Source: Plantago ovata
Lineage: Eukaryota; Streptophyta; Magnoliopsida; Lamiales; Plantaginaceae
Direction of reading: 5' to 3'
Length of the DNA: 64,000 bases
Assembly: GCA_028274465.1 (NCBI GenBank)
Contig: CM051456.1
Coordinates: 119,862,880 to 119,926,879, forward strand
Notes under the pieces: model-generated
Databases searched by the model: none
What the model saw: only the letters and a program-made list of their open reading frames with translations
Told to the model about the DNA's origin: nothing
Shown here: positions 47,713-60,674 of the stretch, piece by piece
Numbering within the stretch: position 1 is the stretch's first letter
Layout: each line of letters starts with the position of its first letter
Position numbers and translations under genes: made by a program

Positions 47713-49054
47713 CATATGATCCATTCACATCTACATTGGTACTTAACTAGTTTTAAGTGAAACAAAATCAATAAGAATCAAGGTCTCAATCAGTTATGGA
47801 ATCGAACATCCGTTGTACCCAGTGTATGTGCATTGGTATGTACATGAACTAGCAGTCCACGTATTGTAGTGAAACTAAATACCGCGTTTAATTTCGTTTT
47901 TTTAGATAGATGCATGCTGTATATAATTTAGTGTAACATTGTCATTTAATTTCCAGTTGGCCTCTCTAAACCAAGTGATACCCATCACTTCTGCTATCTG
48001 CCAGGTAAAGTACAATCTAATCTCTAGAGTTCCATTGTGAATTGTGAAACTGTAATCTAAACAATGAAGCACATCTCAATTACACTGGACTCAAGTCTAG
48101 TGTATTTCTGGGTCAAGTGATACGATAAACAAGTCGCGTAGCATGACTTGGGCAGAATTTGCTAGTAGATCTTATATGTAGATCAATCAATTCATAAACT
48201 GCTCACGTTCAAACTGCAATCGACAGTTCATCTTCCCTCTATTTAGCTCGGAAAATGGTTTTTATGTGAATAAATTTGGCTACATGGAAAAAAAAACCTG
48301 TTAGTTTGTACTCGTATGTTTAAGACCACCTAGTTGGGCCTCTAGGAGTCTACGTCCATATCCTAACTCAACGGCCTAATCTTCACATGTCCATGGACCC
48401 TTATCCTTATGTGTAATTCTCTTGAATAAAACTGTAATTTGTTCTTTAACAAACAAATGCTTATCTTCAAGTATCATGTATGTATGGAGCAAACCAAAAA
48501 TTTGTCCAATCCAGTATATTTTTAATGCATTGCGTGCAATATGCGTAACCGCATGTTGTTGATCAAATGTGGTTATTTTTCGGTCCTCGTAAAATATCCC
48601 AAGTTGGTTTCATTAAACCTGAGTGTACGTACTTGTTCCAATTTAAATCCTTAATTGAGATTAATTAAGTACATAATAATTATTTACTAACAAAATTGAG
48701 ATGTTGCAGGATCCCTACTTGCACTTCCAAGTAGTAGGAAGAAGAAGAAGAATCCTAATCGCCCCAAGGTGCCGGCGAAGCTCAACAAGATTCGTCCCGT
48801 TGTCAAAGACGTTTTGGAACCGGTGAAGCTCCACAAGCTTCGTCCAGTTGTCAAAGACGTTTTGATACCATTGAGGAGATTCAAGAAGGGTCTTACAAAC
48901 GTAAGTTTTTTTTTCTTTAATTTTTAATTAAAATAGAATCAATAACTTAATCTCTCTTTGACATTTTTATTTATATGTACAGGTTAAGAAATGCCAAATT
49001 GAGGATGCAAACAAAGCGCCTAATACTACGACAGAAGAAGAAGAAAAGGCGTAA
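47416..49054 (+). CDS. Possible alternative 3' exons of the CAR-like gene: lysine-rich C-terminal extension (262-aa form)
   Basis: If exon 3 is spliced at CCGG|GTAAC (after 47689) instead of being read to its stop, it joins 47957-48004, 48710-48900 and 48983-49054. All borders are GT-AG and every junction keeps frame (phases 1, 1, 0). The total is 789 nt, exactly 263 codons. The added segment begins VGLSKPSDTHHFCYLPGS and runs through a basic stretch (SSRKKKKNPNRPKVPAK). It then holds two copies of a KL-K-[IL]RPVVKDVL-P motif (LNKIRPVVKDVLEPVKLHKL and the following RPVVKDVLIPLRR), and ends in an acidic tail TTTEEEEKA. The canonical CAR ending is lost in this form. A separate downstream gene or a fused relic are alternatives. 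Only transcript data can decide. Confidence 0.6.
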
Positions 49055-50860
49055 CAAATGGTTATGGCGTGAATAAGTAAACAAAGCAAAATGAGAATGG
49101 AATGTTTCTTCACATCCTTTGTTTTGTCCAGTGGTTCTTGTCACCTTCCAACTATGAATATAAGTATATGTAATTATTACCAGTGATTAAGGTTACTTAA
49201 GATTCTTGTTTATCACTTGTGTGGTACGTATTAGAGTGTCAAAGCGGATGATATTCTTTTTGATGAGAGTGATTCCGGCAACTATTCCTAAATGGGCTCC
49301 TAGGTCTAATAACCCTTGGGCCTATTAGTGCCTACTTGATGTTCAAGGCTAGTCTTTTTGTAACTAAATTTTGTAAATATTTCAGTCCTCATACATATCT
49401 TATATAAAATTCCAATACAGTATATTTCGGTGGCAGTTATAAAAAGAGAGAAATAAATACGAACAAATATCATGGTTAAAACCATATATTCCACTCAATC
49501 TATGATATTTGTTGCTACAAAGAGAAATAGAATAGGTCGGGATATTTGTCGTTGCTAAACTAGGTTGGAATATTCCACTGGCCACTCAATCCATGGTATA
49601 CTAAACATGCTAATCGATCATATCATACGTTTTAGATTGGCGTTGCTACAAATAAATAGATTGGGTCGGGATAGAATTGGCAGTGTTGACCGGGAACGCC
49701 ATTGGTGGGATAATGACATCAAGAACTATTTATTATAATCGACGTGAATATTATTGACCGCTTTAGATCAATATAATGAGAAAAATTAGTGAAGTTAAGA
49801 ACAAACAATAGTGTGTCATTTGCTTAGCCATCAAGGAAATAAAAGGTAAATATGAATATCCAATAGAGAATCTAAGAAGTATATCGGTATTACACTTTAA
49901 GAGTCTTCCAATATTTTATTACTGAACCAAAACACCTTGGACAGATCAATCTCTTAGAAATTTAAGCCGCACAGATCATGTTAGAAATTTGTATTTTTTT
50001 TTAAAACGGGTAAACATTTACTATTGATATGGAATTTGTATTACTATACTATAGCGTGATTTGAAATCCCTATCCAACCTTATAATTTTTTTGAGAACAA
50101 CAAAATACATTAACTACGGAAGAGGAAGAGGTGTTACAACATAGGGCTACCTATCCAACCTTATAATTAATTTTAAGTTATTGCGATGAGAAAATCAAAC
50201 CGCGTCCAGAATGAATCATTGAGTAGTAGTACCCCAATCTATTGAAGAGTTTACTCGACTATGTCATCTAACCTAATCAACCCTATTTAGTAAGGTCAAC
50301 TATGGCAAATCGATCACGCAAAGTTGCTCTTTGTTCATATCTGTCCATATTAAAAGTCAAGTCATCACCACCATAATGTAGCTGATCAAGAACACAATCC
50401 AAATGGGTAGCTATTCTTTGTCTCTTTCACATTTTTTCATATTCTTATTTCTCACTTCCACTTCCATACCAATAAAGTAATTAGACTTACACCCCTAATT
50501 AACATACATGCACCTACTTTTTAATCACACACCCAAAGTATGAATAATTATAAGGGTCTCTAATTATAAACATGTCAAAAAAAATGAACACAATTTAATG
50601 TAAATCCGATTTTTCTCCCTTTTTTTTCAAGAAATTGGGATTTTAAACATTTCATTCTTTTTTTTAGAAAAAAAAGAATTTCAAAACCTTAGGGGTAAAA
50701 ATAGACAAGGCACAACCGTCAACTTATTTTTTTTAGTCTCATTGTAATTGTTCATACTTCATTGGGTTCTATGTAATTCGGCAAACTTTTGAGGTGTGTG
50801 GGTAATTCACAACTACTATGCTGGAAAATTTAAAGCACTCTCGGTTTCTCCTACACGTCC
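49055..50860. other. Intergenic between the CAR-like gene and CYP714
   Basis: The left part presumably holds the 3' UTR of the CAR-like gene. No other gene is supported; two minus-strand frames at 49306-49585 lack any domain. Confidence 0.5.
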
Positions 50861-50872
50861 CTGTATATATAG
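50861..50872 (+). promoter_or_regulatory. Probable TATA box of the CYP714 gene
   Basis: CTGTATATATAG lies about 160 bases upstream of the ATG at 51031 and is the only well-formed TATA box in the near promoter. Confidence 0.6.
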
Positions 50873-51030
50873 TGGTTAATTAGTTGAAGCACAACTCGCA
50901 GCTTACTCAACTCAAATTTTGTTTTCTTTCAAGCTAAAGATACTTAACTATTTCTATATATAGTCTATAGAGATCGATCGATATATAGTATATAGTATTA
51001 AGTTTATTATACTCTCTACTCCTTCCTCTC

Positions 51031-51454
51031 ATGGATTTAGATGTAACAAATTTAGAGGAAAAAAAAAGTGGTATGGTGGTGTCTAATGTTGTTGTTACGG
51101 TTGCATTGATTTGTATATTAAGGTTGTTTATAAAGGTTTACAACGCCTTGGTATTACAACCACGGAGGCTTCGTTCGGTCTTGCGTAAGCAAGGGTTGAG
51201 CGGTCCGCCTCCGACTCTTGTTCTAGGCAACATCTTAGACATGAAGAGGGCTATCAAGGCAGCTGCAGACGGTGGTTCCGTCCCTGTGGGTAAAGGAGCT
51301 CCACTATTGCACAATTGCGGGGACATGGTGTTTCCCTTTCTGAGCCAATGGACACAAAAATATGGTAAGTACGTAGTCTAAGTGAGCTAGTACTGTTTTC
51401 GAAGTGATTAAAATGAGGTTATTTCTTTCTTTCTTTCTTTCTTCTTCTTCTTCT

Positions 51455-51490
<36 letters not shown>

Positions 51491-53626
51491 GAAGTAAAAT
51501 ACACTTTAATTCCAAATACTATGAACTTCTCAGTTTCCAAAGGCCAGTGGTGGCCAGTGTCAATTTTTTTTTTTTTTTTTTTTTTTAATTCCATAGGAGG
51601 GAGGGAAATGATAAAATTATGAAAAATATATGAATTTTAGAAATTCACGGGTGGCGCCGCTACCTCCCACACCTGCACATGCAAAAAGCACAATATTCCT
51701 TATGCTATATCCTAGCTTAGTTACTTATTATGGATATCGTCATATCGGTAATGTCGAAGACTCGAAGTAACAACTGCATGTTAATTAAGGTAAAAGTAAT
51801 TTATGTATTCATATTTATAAAATTCAATAGCTTATGATTTTTTTTATAATTACTTAAAATTAAATTATATTGGATATTAAATTATATACTTGTTATATAG
51901 TTAAAAAATTCTAGTCTAGCCCGGTAATAAATAAATAGTTTTGGTGGGATCCCTAGTTTTGGTAGAAAAGTCAAAAGTGTATACTGAAAAAATATTTGAC
52001 GTTTTTCACGAAATGTGAATGAGCAAGAACTTGCATGTGTTGGATGGGCAGGGGATGTGTTTATGTTTTCACTTGGCACGACCCAAATCATGATTGTGAA
52101 TCGAGTAGAACTGTTAAGGGAGATAACTACATGCACATCACTCAACTTGGGAAAACCGACCTATCAAGCCAGGGAAAGAGGCCCTTTACTTGGAAAAGGA
52201 GTTCTTACTTCAAATGGTCATTACTGGGCTTATCAAAGAAAGATTATTGCTCCCGAGCTATACCTCGACAAGGTTAAGGTACATATCGATCTTAATCAGC
52301 ATTGTTTCTTTATATTCTTTACGTATATTCCTTTTTTTTATCCCTAGATTATTTACATTTACTCATTCCTGACTTTTAAGTAATGTGCAAAATTCTAAAT
52401 TCTATACGCTGAATGTTTCACAGGGAATGATAAGTTTGATCCAAGATTCGACTATGGTGCTGATAAACTCGTGGAAGAGTATAGTTGAGAACAATGATGG
52501 ATCAGCTGATATTGAAATAGATCAATACATGAGAAGTTTTTCAGGGGATGTGATATCTAAAGCATGCTTTGGGAGTAATTATTTAAAGGGAGAACTCATT
52601 TTCTTGAAACTTGGAGCCCTTCAAGAAGCTTCCTCCTGGAAACTATTTGCTCCAATTCCTGGGTTTAGGTAGATATATAATTCTTCCTGTTTTCAATTAG
52701 ATACAAACATAGCACAATAATCATTGAGTTTAATTCGTATGGAAAATGTTATTACAGGCATCTGCCAACGAAGAATAATCGTGAAAAATGGACCCTAGAG
52801 AAAGATATCAAGAAGTTGATACTGAACGTTGTTGAGGAACGAAAATGTGGTGGCCAATTACAAATGGATTTGTTGCAAATGTTGCTCGAAGGAGCTAAAA
52901 ATAGTGATTTGAGCCCTAATGCTGTTAACAGTTTCATTGTTGATAACTGCAAGAACATATACTTGGCAGGATACGAGACAACTGCAGTTTCCGCAACTTG
53001 GTGCTTCATGCTATTGGCTTCTCATCCTGAATGGCAATGCCGCATCAGGGATGAAGTTCTTGCTATATGCCAAGGCCGGATTCCAGATGCAGAGATGCTC
53101 CGGAAAATGAAACTGGTATAAACATTTCGCATTCATCAACTCAATTTTTTCATATAACGAAAAAAAATTATTGCAGTAATTTGATAAATTTATTTCGCAG
53201 CTAACAATGGCAATCAATGAGTCGTTGCGCCTGTATCCTCCGGTCACCATCATATCGAGGGAAGTCTTGCAGGACATGAAGTTCGGTAACATAAGCGTGC
53301 CTCAGGGTGTGAACCTGTGGACTTCGGTAACCAAACTTCATACCGACCCAGAGATTTGGGGCCTCGATTCATACAAATTCAATCCTGAAAGGTTCGCCAA
53401 TGGAATCACGGAGGCATGTAAGTTTCCGCATTTGTACATGCCATTCGGAGTTGGACCGCGGATGTGCCTAGGCCAGAATTTGGCCTTGATGGAACTCAAG
53501 ATGCTAGTGTCTCTAGTGTTGTCTCATTTCTCATTCTCCCTCTCCCCCAAATATATTCACTCACCTGTACAACGGATGACTCTTGAACCACAACATGGAG
53601 TTAATCTAGTGGTACACAAGTTGTAA
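51031..53626 (+). CDS. Cytochrome P450 of the CYP714 family, five exons, 529 aa
   Basis: CYP714 enzymes (the EUI/ELA clade within the CYP72 clan) hydroxylate gibberellins and commonly lower active GA. They sit on the ER through an N-terminal anchor. Exons: 51031-51364, 52052-52278, 52424-52668, 52758-53115, 53201-53626. All are GT-AG and the sum of 1590 nt is exactly 530 codons. Visible features: hydrophobic anchor [14 protein letters not shown], then [14 protein letters not shown], and the CYP714 stretch [20 protein letters not shown] with RKIIAPELY. Further on are [20 protein letters not shown]-helix AGYETT (about 339-344), K-helix ESLR (395-398), FNPERF, and haem loop [10 protein letters not shown] (about 470-479, Cys 477). 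No lesions were seen. Intron 1 (about 690 bp) contains long poly-T runs. The exact substrate cannot be read from sequence. Confidence 0.95.
51419..51590. repeat. Pyrimidine low-complexity runs in CYP714 intron 1
   Basis: (TTTC)n, (TTC)n and two poly-T runs of over 20 bases lie within the intron. They may hamper sequencing accuracy here. Confidence 0.85.
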
Positions 53627-53772
53627 CTTAACTATAAGATCATAAACAGTATCTCCTTCAGCCATATATATATGTAGTTCTCTAAACGTTTTTTTTTCAA
53701 TTTCGTTGTATTATTTTTACATTTTGAACTCTATTCTGTATTTGGGTCATTAAATGATCAACCTCACTGTAT

Positions 53773-54353
53773 CAGGGCGTCTCGGAGATTTCGAAGGCCC
53801 GGTGCAAGATTTATGTATGAGACTTTAATAAAATAAAATATATTTTTTTAATGAATAATATTATCATTACGATATGTATTTTTAGTCTTCTAATATGTTT
53901 TTCTCACACAATATCCCATTACTCTGGCCTTCCGTCCCATCATTTCTTTACATTTTCCGTCTTAGTATGTCCCACTTTTTTACTTTTAGCAAAAAGTATG
54001 TCCCACTCAAATTGTTACATTTCAACGGGATCCCCATTTCAACTAGCTAACAATCTCATTTGTACGTTTCTATTATGAACCTCACTTCAAATATTTTACT
54101 CATTACCATTATGAACTTTACGTCAAATTTAAAAATAAAATAGCACAATCAAACAAATTATATTGTACACTATCATTAAAAATGTTGCAAAAAGAAAACG
54201 TATAGTATTAATTGTTTAGATTGATTTTCCATTATATTTAATAAAAAAATCATATTTTTCTAAATTTAAAACATATTTATTAGACTAATAGATCATGAAT
54301 TAGAGATCCCCAAAAATCAGAGCCCTACTCGATCGGGCGCTCTGCACACCCTT
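53773..54353 (-). mobile_element. hAT-like element, copy 2 of an inverted pair
   Basis: The reverse complement matches 29958-30481 across its length (GTGTGCAG...GCCCGA, ATTTTTGGG, ATGATC, GACGGAA, AACATATTAGAAGA and CTCCGAGACGCCCTG). Its ends are CAGGGCGTCTCGGAG and the inverse of AGGGTGTGCAGAGC. No transposase. Confidence 0.7.
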
Positions 54354-55090
54354 ATGTATGTGTTCACATTTAATAGTAAATATGTGGATCATTAAACACC
54401 ACTATCCTAAAATTCCTAATCATATACGGCTAAAGCTAGCACGAGCAGCCCATTACTGCAGGGGTACTAATCAGGCCGGTACCCTGTAGAAACATTATTC
54501 TGAGAGCGGCATGCACTGCTGTGCAGGACGTATTTTGTAAGCTAAAAAAGGGCATGCACTATGGTGCAAGGTTGTTCTATGCATAATTTATTCGTGGGTG
54601 TTTTCTGTATAAATAAATTTAATTTTAAAAAGAAAGTAGTCTAGGCCTCGTTTCATATGGGCCATATAAAATAAACAATTTGGGCCTAGCTTTTTCCGTG
54701 AAGGGATTTGTTCGTTTGCATCTTATTTACAATTAATTTATGTATGTTTACCCATTGACGGAGGATTTGTTTGTGGGATATTTAAATCACACACGAGGGC
54801 ATATAACGTTTGAAGTCCTTCAAATGAAACCAAAAATCGGAGCTGTATAGCGATTGATCAATCTGGAAAGCAAATGATCCAACTTTCAAATAAAACAAGA
54901 TAAAAAAATCTCACTTCATCTTGGAAGCTTATTAACTTGTTAGATATTTCCAGTTCCAAATCGACATGTAATGTGCAAATATAAGGTTCTCCTTCACTCA
55001 CAAGATTCTTATCTCCTTACTCAAAAATCTTGAAACCATTTCTCAAGCGCCAAAAGCAATAGTATAGTAAGTTGTAACAACACACAATTA
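54354..55090. other. Intergenic, upstream of the PGM-like gene
   Basis: No gene or element recognised; the promoter of the gene at 55091 lies here. Confidence 0.5.
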
Positions 55091-57761
55091 ATGGCTTCTT
55101 CAATAACACCACAATCTCTAACTTCAAAAACAAATGTTACTATTAATTTCCCATCATTTATCAAAACCAAACCACTCAACTCCCTAAACAATCTCACATT
55201 CCCATCAACTCCATTCACAATCTCCTCTTTACGTGTAGCTACGAGCAACGATGCAACCACGGTTGATGAAGAGATGGACAGGATCAGGAGGCTGCAGAAC
55301 GGGTCGGATGTGCGTGGGGTAGCGTTGGAAGGGGAGAAAGGGCGGAAGGTGGACTTAACGCCACCAGCAGTGGAGGCTATAGGGGAGAGTTTTGGAGAGT
55401 GGGTGGCGGCTAAACGAATAGATGGAGGAACCGGGGTTGTTAAGGTGTCGGTGGGGAGGGATCCGAGGATTTCCGGGGCAGTTTTGGGAGCGGCGTTGTT
55501 TGCCGGACTTGGTAGGGCAGGCTGTGAGGTTTTTGACATGGGACTTGCAACTACACCGGCTTGCTTCATGAGCACATTGCTTCCTACCTTTATGTACGAT
55601 GCTTCCATAATGGTAGTGTCATCATGTCCTCCTATACATTCACATATGTATTAAAATTTATATCAAAATATAAATGGAAAAAAAATAACATAACATAGCG
55701 AGTTCGGGCACAAAATTGACTTCGAGCCCACAAGAAAACCTAATTGAGTCGAGACAATCGACTTCGAGCTCAACTAGTAAACCTAATTGAGTCGAGTTGA
55801 GTTCGAACCTTAGGCATAGACTTGTGTATTAACTCTGAATTTTGATTATTTTTTAGAGTTGTGATACTTTTTTTCACATTGTTTACACTTTACACTATTA
55901 CAGATGACCGCATCCCACTTGCCATACACACGAAATGGATTAAAATTCTTCACAAGAAAGGGAGGCCTAACGTCACCGGAGGTGGAAGAGATTTGTGACA
56001 TTGCTGCCCGGAAGTATGCGAACCGCCTCGCAAAGGTGTCGACTATGCTCCGTGTTCCGCCAATAAGAGTGGACTTCATGAGCGCATACGCCCAACATCT
56101 CCGTGAAATCATCAAGCAAAGGGTCAACCATCCTTTGCATTATGACACTCCTCTTCAAGGCTTTCAGGTTCTCTCTAGTCTCTAACATTTTGTGTTTCAT
56201 CCCCAAATCCGGTTTATGAGATGCTAGGAGTGTGTCGCACTGTTTACCCCCTAACATCTAAAAATAATTGAATCTTCCATTTTACATGAAAAATCGAAAT
56301 GCAGATAATTGTAAATGCTGGAAATGGATCAGGAGGATTCTTCACATGGGATGTGTTAGACAAGCTTGGAGCAGACACATTTGGCTCACTCCATCTTACT
56401 CCTGATGGAATGTTCCCCAACCATATCCCTAACCCTGAGGACAAAGGTGCCATGGCCATGACGCGTGCCGCAGTGCTGGAAAACAAAGCCGACCTTGGCA
56501 TTGTATTCGACACGGATGTTGATCGCAGTGGAGTGGTGGATAAACAAGGCAACCCCATCAATGGCGATAAGTTGATCGCGCTTATGTCTGCCATTGTATT
56601 GAAGGAGCATCCGAACACTACTATCGTGACTGATGCTCGTACAAGTGTGGGGCTTACGAGGTTTATCACGAGCAGAGGAGGTCAGCACTGCTTGTACAGG
56701 GTTGGATACAGGAACGTTATTGATAAGGGAGCTCAGCTTAATACGGAAGGAATCGAAACTCATCTTATGATGGAGACTTCTGGCCATGGTGCACTCAAAG
56801 AAAACCACTTTCTTGATGATGGTATACACATCTTTCTAGCGGTTACTACTAGTAAACGTTGTCTTGTTCATCAGTCGCGTTCTTGAAAGAGTTGATCTGA
56901 AATTTGATTGCAGGTGCTTATATGGTTGTGAAAATCATTATTGAAATGGTAAGGATGAAGCTTGAGGGTTCGAACGAGGGCATTGGAAGCATAATAAAAG
57001 ATCTTGAAGAGCCAGCAGAATCAGTTGAGTTGAGGATAAACATTATATCTGAGCCTAGATTCGCAAAGGCCAAAGGCGTGGAGGTTGTCGAAGCATTTAA
57101 AAATTACATTGAGGTACGCGACTTTTGATATTCGAATTGATATTGCCTCATCTCTGAGTCTGAGTGAAGTTCTTATCTGAGTAGGAAGGAAAATTAGAAG
57201 GATGGGAATTAGACTATTGTGGAGATTGCCGAGTAAGTGATGGCTGCCTTGTCGACTCAAATGACAGTCCGGCTGCTATTGACGCACATATGTACAGGTA
57301 TGAATACATTTGATTCGGTAGAGGTTTTGTTTCTCATGCCATTTAAGAACTAAAGTTCAGAAAACAAAGGAAAATGTATTCTATGGTGGTTGTTTTCCAG
57401 CTTTGTGTGACTTCATTTTCCTATGGTTTTGTTTCTCACTTGATGCTTGGACAAAATGTTCCAGGGCCCAAGTTTCAGAAGCAGAACACGGCGAACATGG
57501 TTGGGTACACATTCGACAGAGTATTCACAATCCGAACATAGCTGTTAATTTACAATCCACCATTCCAGGAGGTTGTTTGTCGATGACAAAAGCTCTTAGA
57601 GACAAGTATGTATCAATTGAACCTTATTAATTGATGCTTCTCCATGCTGATTCATATTGATTCTTTTCACTTCTCTTGACAGGTTTCTTTTAGCCAGTGG
57701 ATTAGATAAATTTCTTGATATTTCTCAGATTGACAAGTATGTTATGAGCGGGAAAATGTAA
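55091..57761 (+). CDS. Phosphoglucomutase/phosphomannomutase family protein, plastid-type, seven exons, 611 aa
   Basis: A member of the alpha-D-phosphohexomutase superfamily, which moves phosphate between C1 and C6 of hexose phosphates. It resembles the plant group of At1g70820. Exons: 55091-55612, 55904-56167, 56305-56821, 56914-57113, 57185-57297, 57465-57605, 57683-57761. All are GT-AG and total 1836 nt, exactly 612 codons. The first 50-odd residues are rich in Ser/Thr and Asn with no acidic residues, like a chloroplast transit peptide. Catalytic loop TASHLPYTRNG (Ser about 178; most relatives have TASHNP). Metal loop DTDVDR (about 331-336), sugar loop METSGHGALKENHF (about 418), phosphate loop IRQSIHNPN (about 555-563). 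The Leu in TASHLP is a family-group trait, not necessarily a lesion. Actual substrate uncertain. Confidence 0.95.
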
Positions 57762-58172
57762 GCTAAGAAACAAGAGTTTAATACGAAGTTGCACAAATTT
57801 CAGCTTGCACATATGTGACTCTGTATGAAAGCTTGTACAGTTGATACAATCATACAAATGTGTTCACTTACGACAAGGACTAAAGTTCGGCCTGCAATTT
57901 GTTTTAATTTATATGTAGTAAGGACTAAAGATCATCCTGCTACCTGGTGGAAACGGTGATTTACTGATTTATATATAGTTGATGGCTTTATGTACAGTAT
58001 ACGACCAACTCAGCAACTAGCGCGTTAAGGCTCACTTTGATAACGTATAGTCGTATACAAAAATAGAACGCAAAACTATACAGTAGATATGTATCATGGG
58101 AATTAGTCCTTCAGAAAATGGAACTGATCAACTACACACAATGTGAACACGAAAGGACATGCCAATTAGCGA
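57762..58172. other. Convergent 3' ends of the PGM-like and GT61 genes
   Basis: A 411-bp gap shared by the two convergent 3' UTRs. No other feature. Confidence 0.6.
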
Positions 58173-59753
58173 TTATTGGCGTAACATCTCAATTGCCTGG
58201 ACTAATGTGCCTCTAAATCTTTGAATATCAACAGTGATGTTCTGATTTTTCAAGTAAACTGAACTAAGCATGGCAAATCCTTGCCTCTGAATTGACATAG
58301 GATCTCTGAGAACTGGATGGTTAGCAGGATACTGCTGATTCAATGAACTTTCATTCAGTGAAATCTCATACTCCAAGTACCTTATATTCATCCCAGGAGC
58401 GGGCTTTCCAAAGTCCATTCTAGCAATATTGACAATCTTTCCAAAAGGCACCACTTGAATCAGGAGTGCGTTATCTGGGAGGAAAACCATGTTGGTTAGG
58501 CCTGCTCCATGAACTCCCATCAGGACGTCACATGAATTCACTAGCTGCACGAAACTTGTCATATTCATGGACATGGCTGGCTCTACTGAAATAACCTCGA
58601 ATCCTAGTTCTTTTGCCAGTTGAGCAATATCACCTGCTTAATTGAAGTAAGAAAATAAGAACCTTGAAAACCCATCCCTGAATGAATATAAGAATAATAA
58701 ATTTGTTTTCTTCATCACCTTCATTGCTTATGACCCTTGACCTCTTCCTAGCAATGATCATCAGACGGGGACTTTTTTTACTGTAATTCATTGCCTGTTT
58801 CCGATCAAGCAAATATGCTTGTCTTAATTGTTGCCTAAATTTGTACATTGAAGCCCCTTGGTGATCATGTTCTGATGCTGACTGTTCCAAAACGAGTTCT
58901 TTATAATATTCCAGGCCAGCAACGAACTTTTTGTAGCAATGGACTTGCCCTTTCTGCTCATCAACATCTACAATTTGATGTCTTGTAAGCCTGCTAAGAA
59001 TTGCTCTGTATTTAGATATCCACCAAGGCTTAAAATCACTAGCAAGCAAATGCACTTCCTTTTGTGAACTAAAGGAAGTTGCGAATAATGGCAATATCAA
59101 ATCGGAAAAGTCATGGAATTGATTTCCAGAATATCCCCCAAGTGAGAAGAGAATGGCTGGAATTCTATGACTATGAGTACATTCCGGAATGTTACTCCGA
59201 ACTAATTTTATCGACCAGTACGTGACATGTGGGATGTTCTTTCTAGGATAAGGAAGTATGGTCCATGATGAAGTTGTTGCATTTGTAATGCTGTTCTGAG
59301 GTGTTACGACAAATATGATTTTGAAATCGGCTTGAACTCGTATATCTCCTTCAGCCTCACAATAATCTGCTCCTCCGATTAGTTTCCTACATAGAGGCTC
59401 CATCATCTTCTCAGCTCCTGGGAAATTTAAAGTAAAAAAAAATGAGATACTACTTGTAGTAATAAGAACATACTATACTGATAAATTAATGTTCCTGAAA
59501 TACTTGTTCACCTATTGGTTCTGAGTTGATGAACATGCTGTAGCATAAAAATCAGGAACTAACTAAAGTAAGACTAATTAAGTACACACAATGGGAAGAT
59601 GGAACAGGGAGAAGACTTGCTCATTGACAGATGAGGATACAGATGATACTTAAATGTTGAGCAAGTGATGATGAAACACAAAATGAACCCACAGCAGCGA
59701 AAACCTTTACGCTCATATCGACTGAAACTTTTAGTGAAAATTGGATCATACAT
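58173..59753 (-). CDS. GT61 glycosyltransferase (xylan arabinosyl/xylosyltransferase type)
   Basis: GT61 enzymes are Golgi type II membrane proteins; the plant members decorate xylan with arabinose or xylose. The first coding exon starts at 59753: MYDPIFTKSFSRYERKGFRC, then a transmembrane stretch GFILCFIITCSTF. Its 3' border is unclear (59590-59710). Then 59537-59512 (a 26-nt micro-exon, MFINSEPIG), 59417-58719 and 58633-58173. The last two junctions are GT-AG and in frame. Key parts: ADYCEAEGDIRV, NIPHVTYW, SLGGYSGNQFHDFSDLILPL, RLMIIARKRSR and, in the last exon, the family hallmark GVHGAGLTNMVFLPDNALLI. Total is about 450 residues, normal for the family. The start codon lies just after an AG, suggesting a 5' UTR intron. 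Confidence 0.9.
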
Positions 59754-60674
59754 GATCTCCTGCAAATTTCAAAAGAAGTGTATTCTTGTACTATCAAGCA
59801 TATTAGTAGTTGATGCTCTGCAAATTGGAAAATTAAGATAGGGGTGGCAAATATGTAGATTAGTTGAAGACTATATATATATGTCAATTAGTTATATATC
59901 ACCAGTTCTTGACTCATTTCTTATAGGTGTAATATAACTGGATTTTTGCCGGCCGATGATGGTACGTAGTTTGAAATGAGTCGTGGTAGCCACTAATTAC
60001 ACAATCTCGAGGTCACATTAATGGTGGTTAAATGATGAGATCATTCTGATCTTCTTCCAAGTCAATTTGCAATTCTTAATTCGAGGCCATATATAGTTTT
60101 TTATGCATACAATATGTTCACGCATCTCCATCAGTTCGAGTTTAGAAGAGTTATATTTCTATCATGGTGCAGAGCTGTTGGCTCAGGCTCACACATGAGT
60201 GTGAATCTCCGAACTAGATACAGTAAAACAAAACAAAAGTTCATATCTATACCTAAATTGAATGTTTTTTCAGATGAACTCAAAAAAAAAAAAAAAAAAA
60301 AAAACGAATAGAACCTAGTTTTATCATGAAAGTCTTTCGTAAAACCAGTTTTACAAAAGAATGTTGATGAAAAGAATTTTAAAAAAAAAAAAAAAAAAAA
60401 AACTGAAAACAAAGGAGAGTTTATTTACTTATCATATAAAAAAAGAAGATTGAATCAACCAGCATATCATACACACAGACCATAAATTAAAATAGTAAAT
60501 TTACATCGAACCATATGTACGTACCATATGGTCGAATCCAGAAGCATTTATTCAAGCCAACACACAACAAAGCACACATAATTGAAGTAAAAATTACAGA
60601 ATCAACAAACAACCACCAATTGAGCTGAGCTCTCATCATATATCAGCCCACTGCATTGATCTTCAAGATTTTAA
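59754..60674. other. Intergenic between GT61 and MLP genes
   Basis: Contains GT61 leader sequence, two poly-A runs (60280-60304 and 60378-60401) and the 3' UTR of the MLP gene. No gene supported. Confidence 0.55.
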
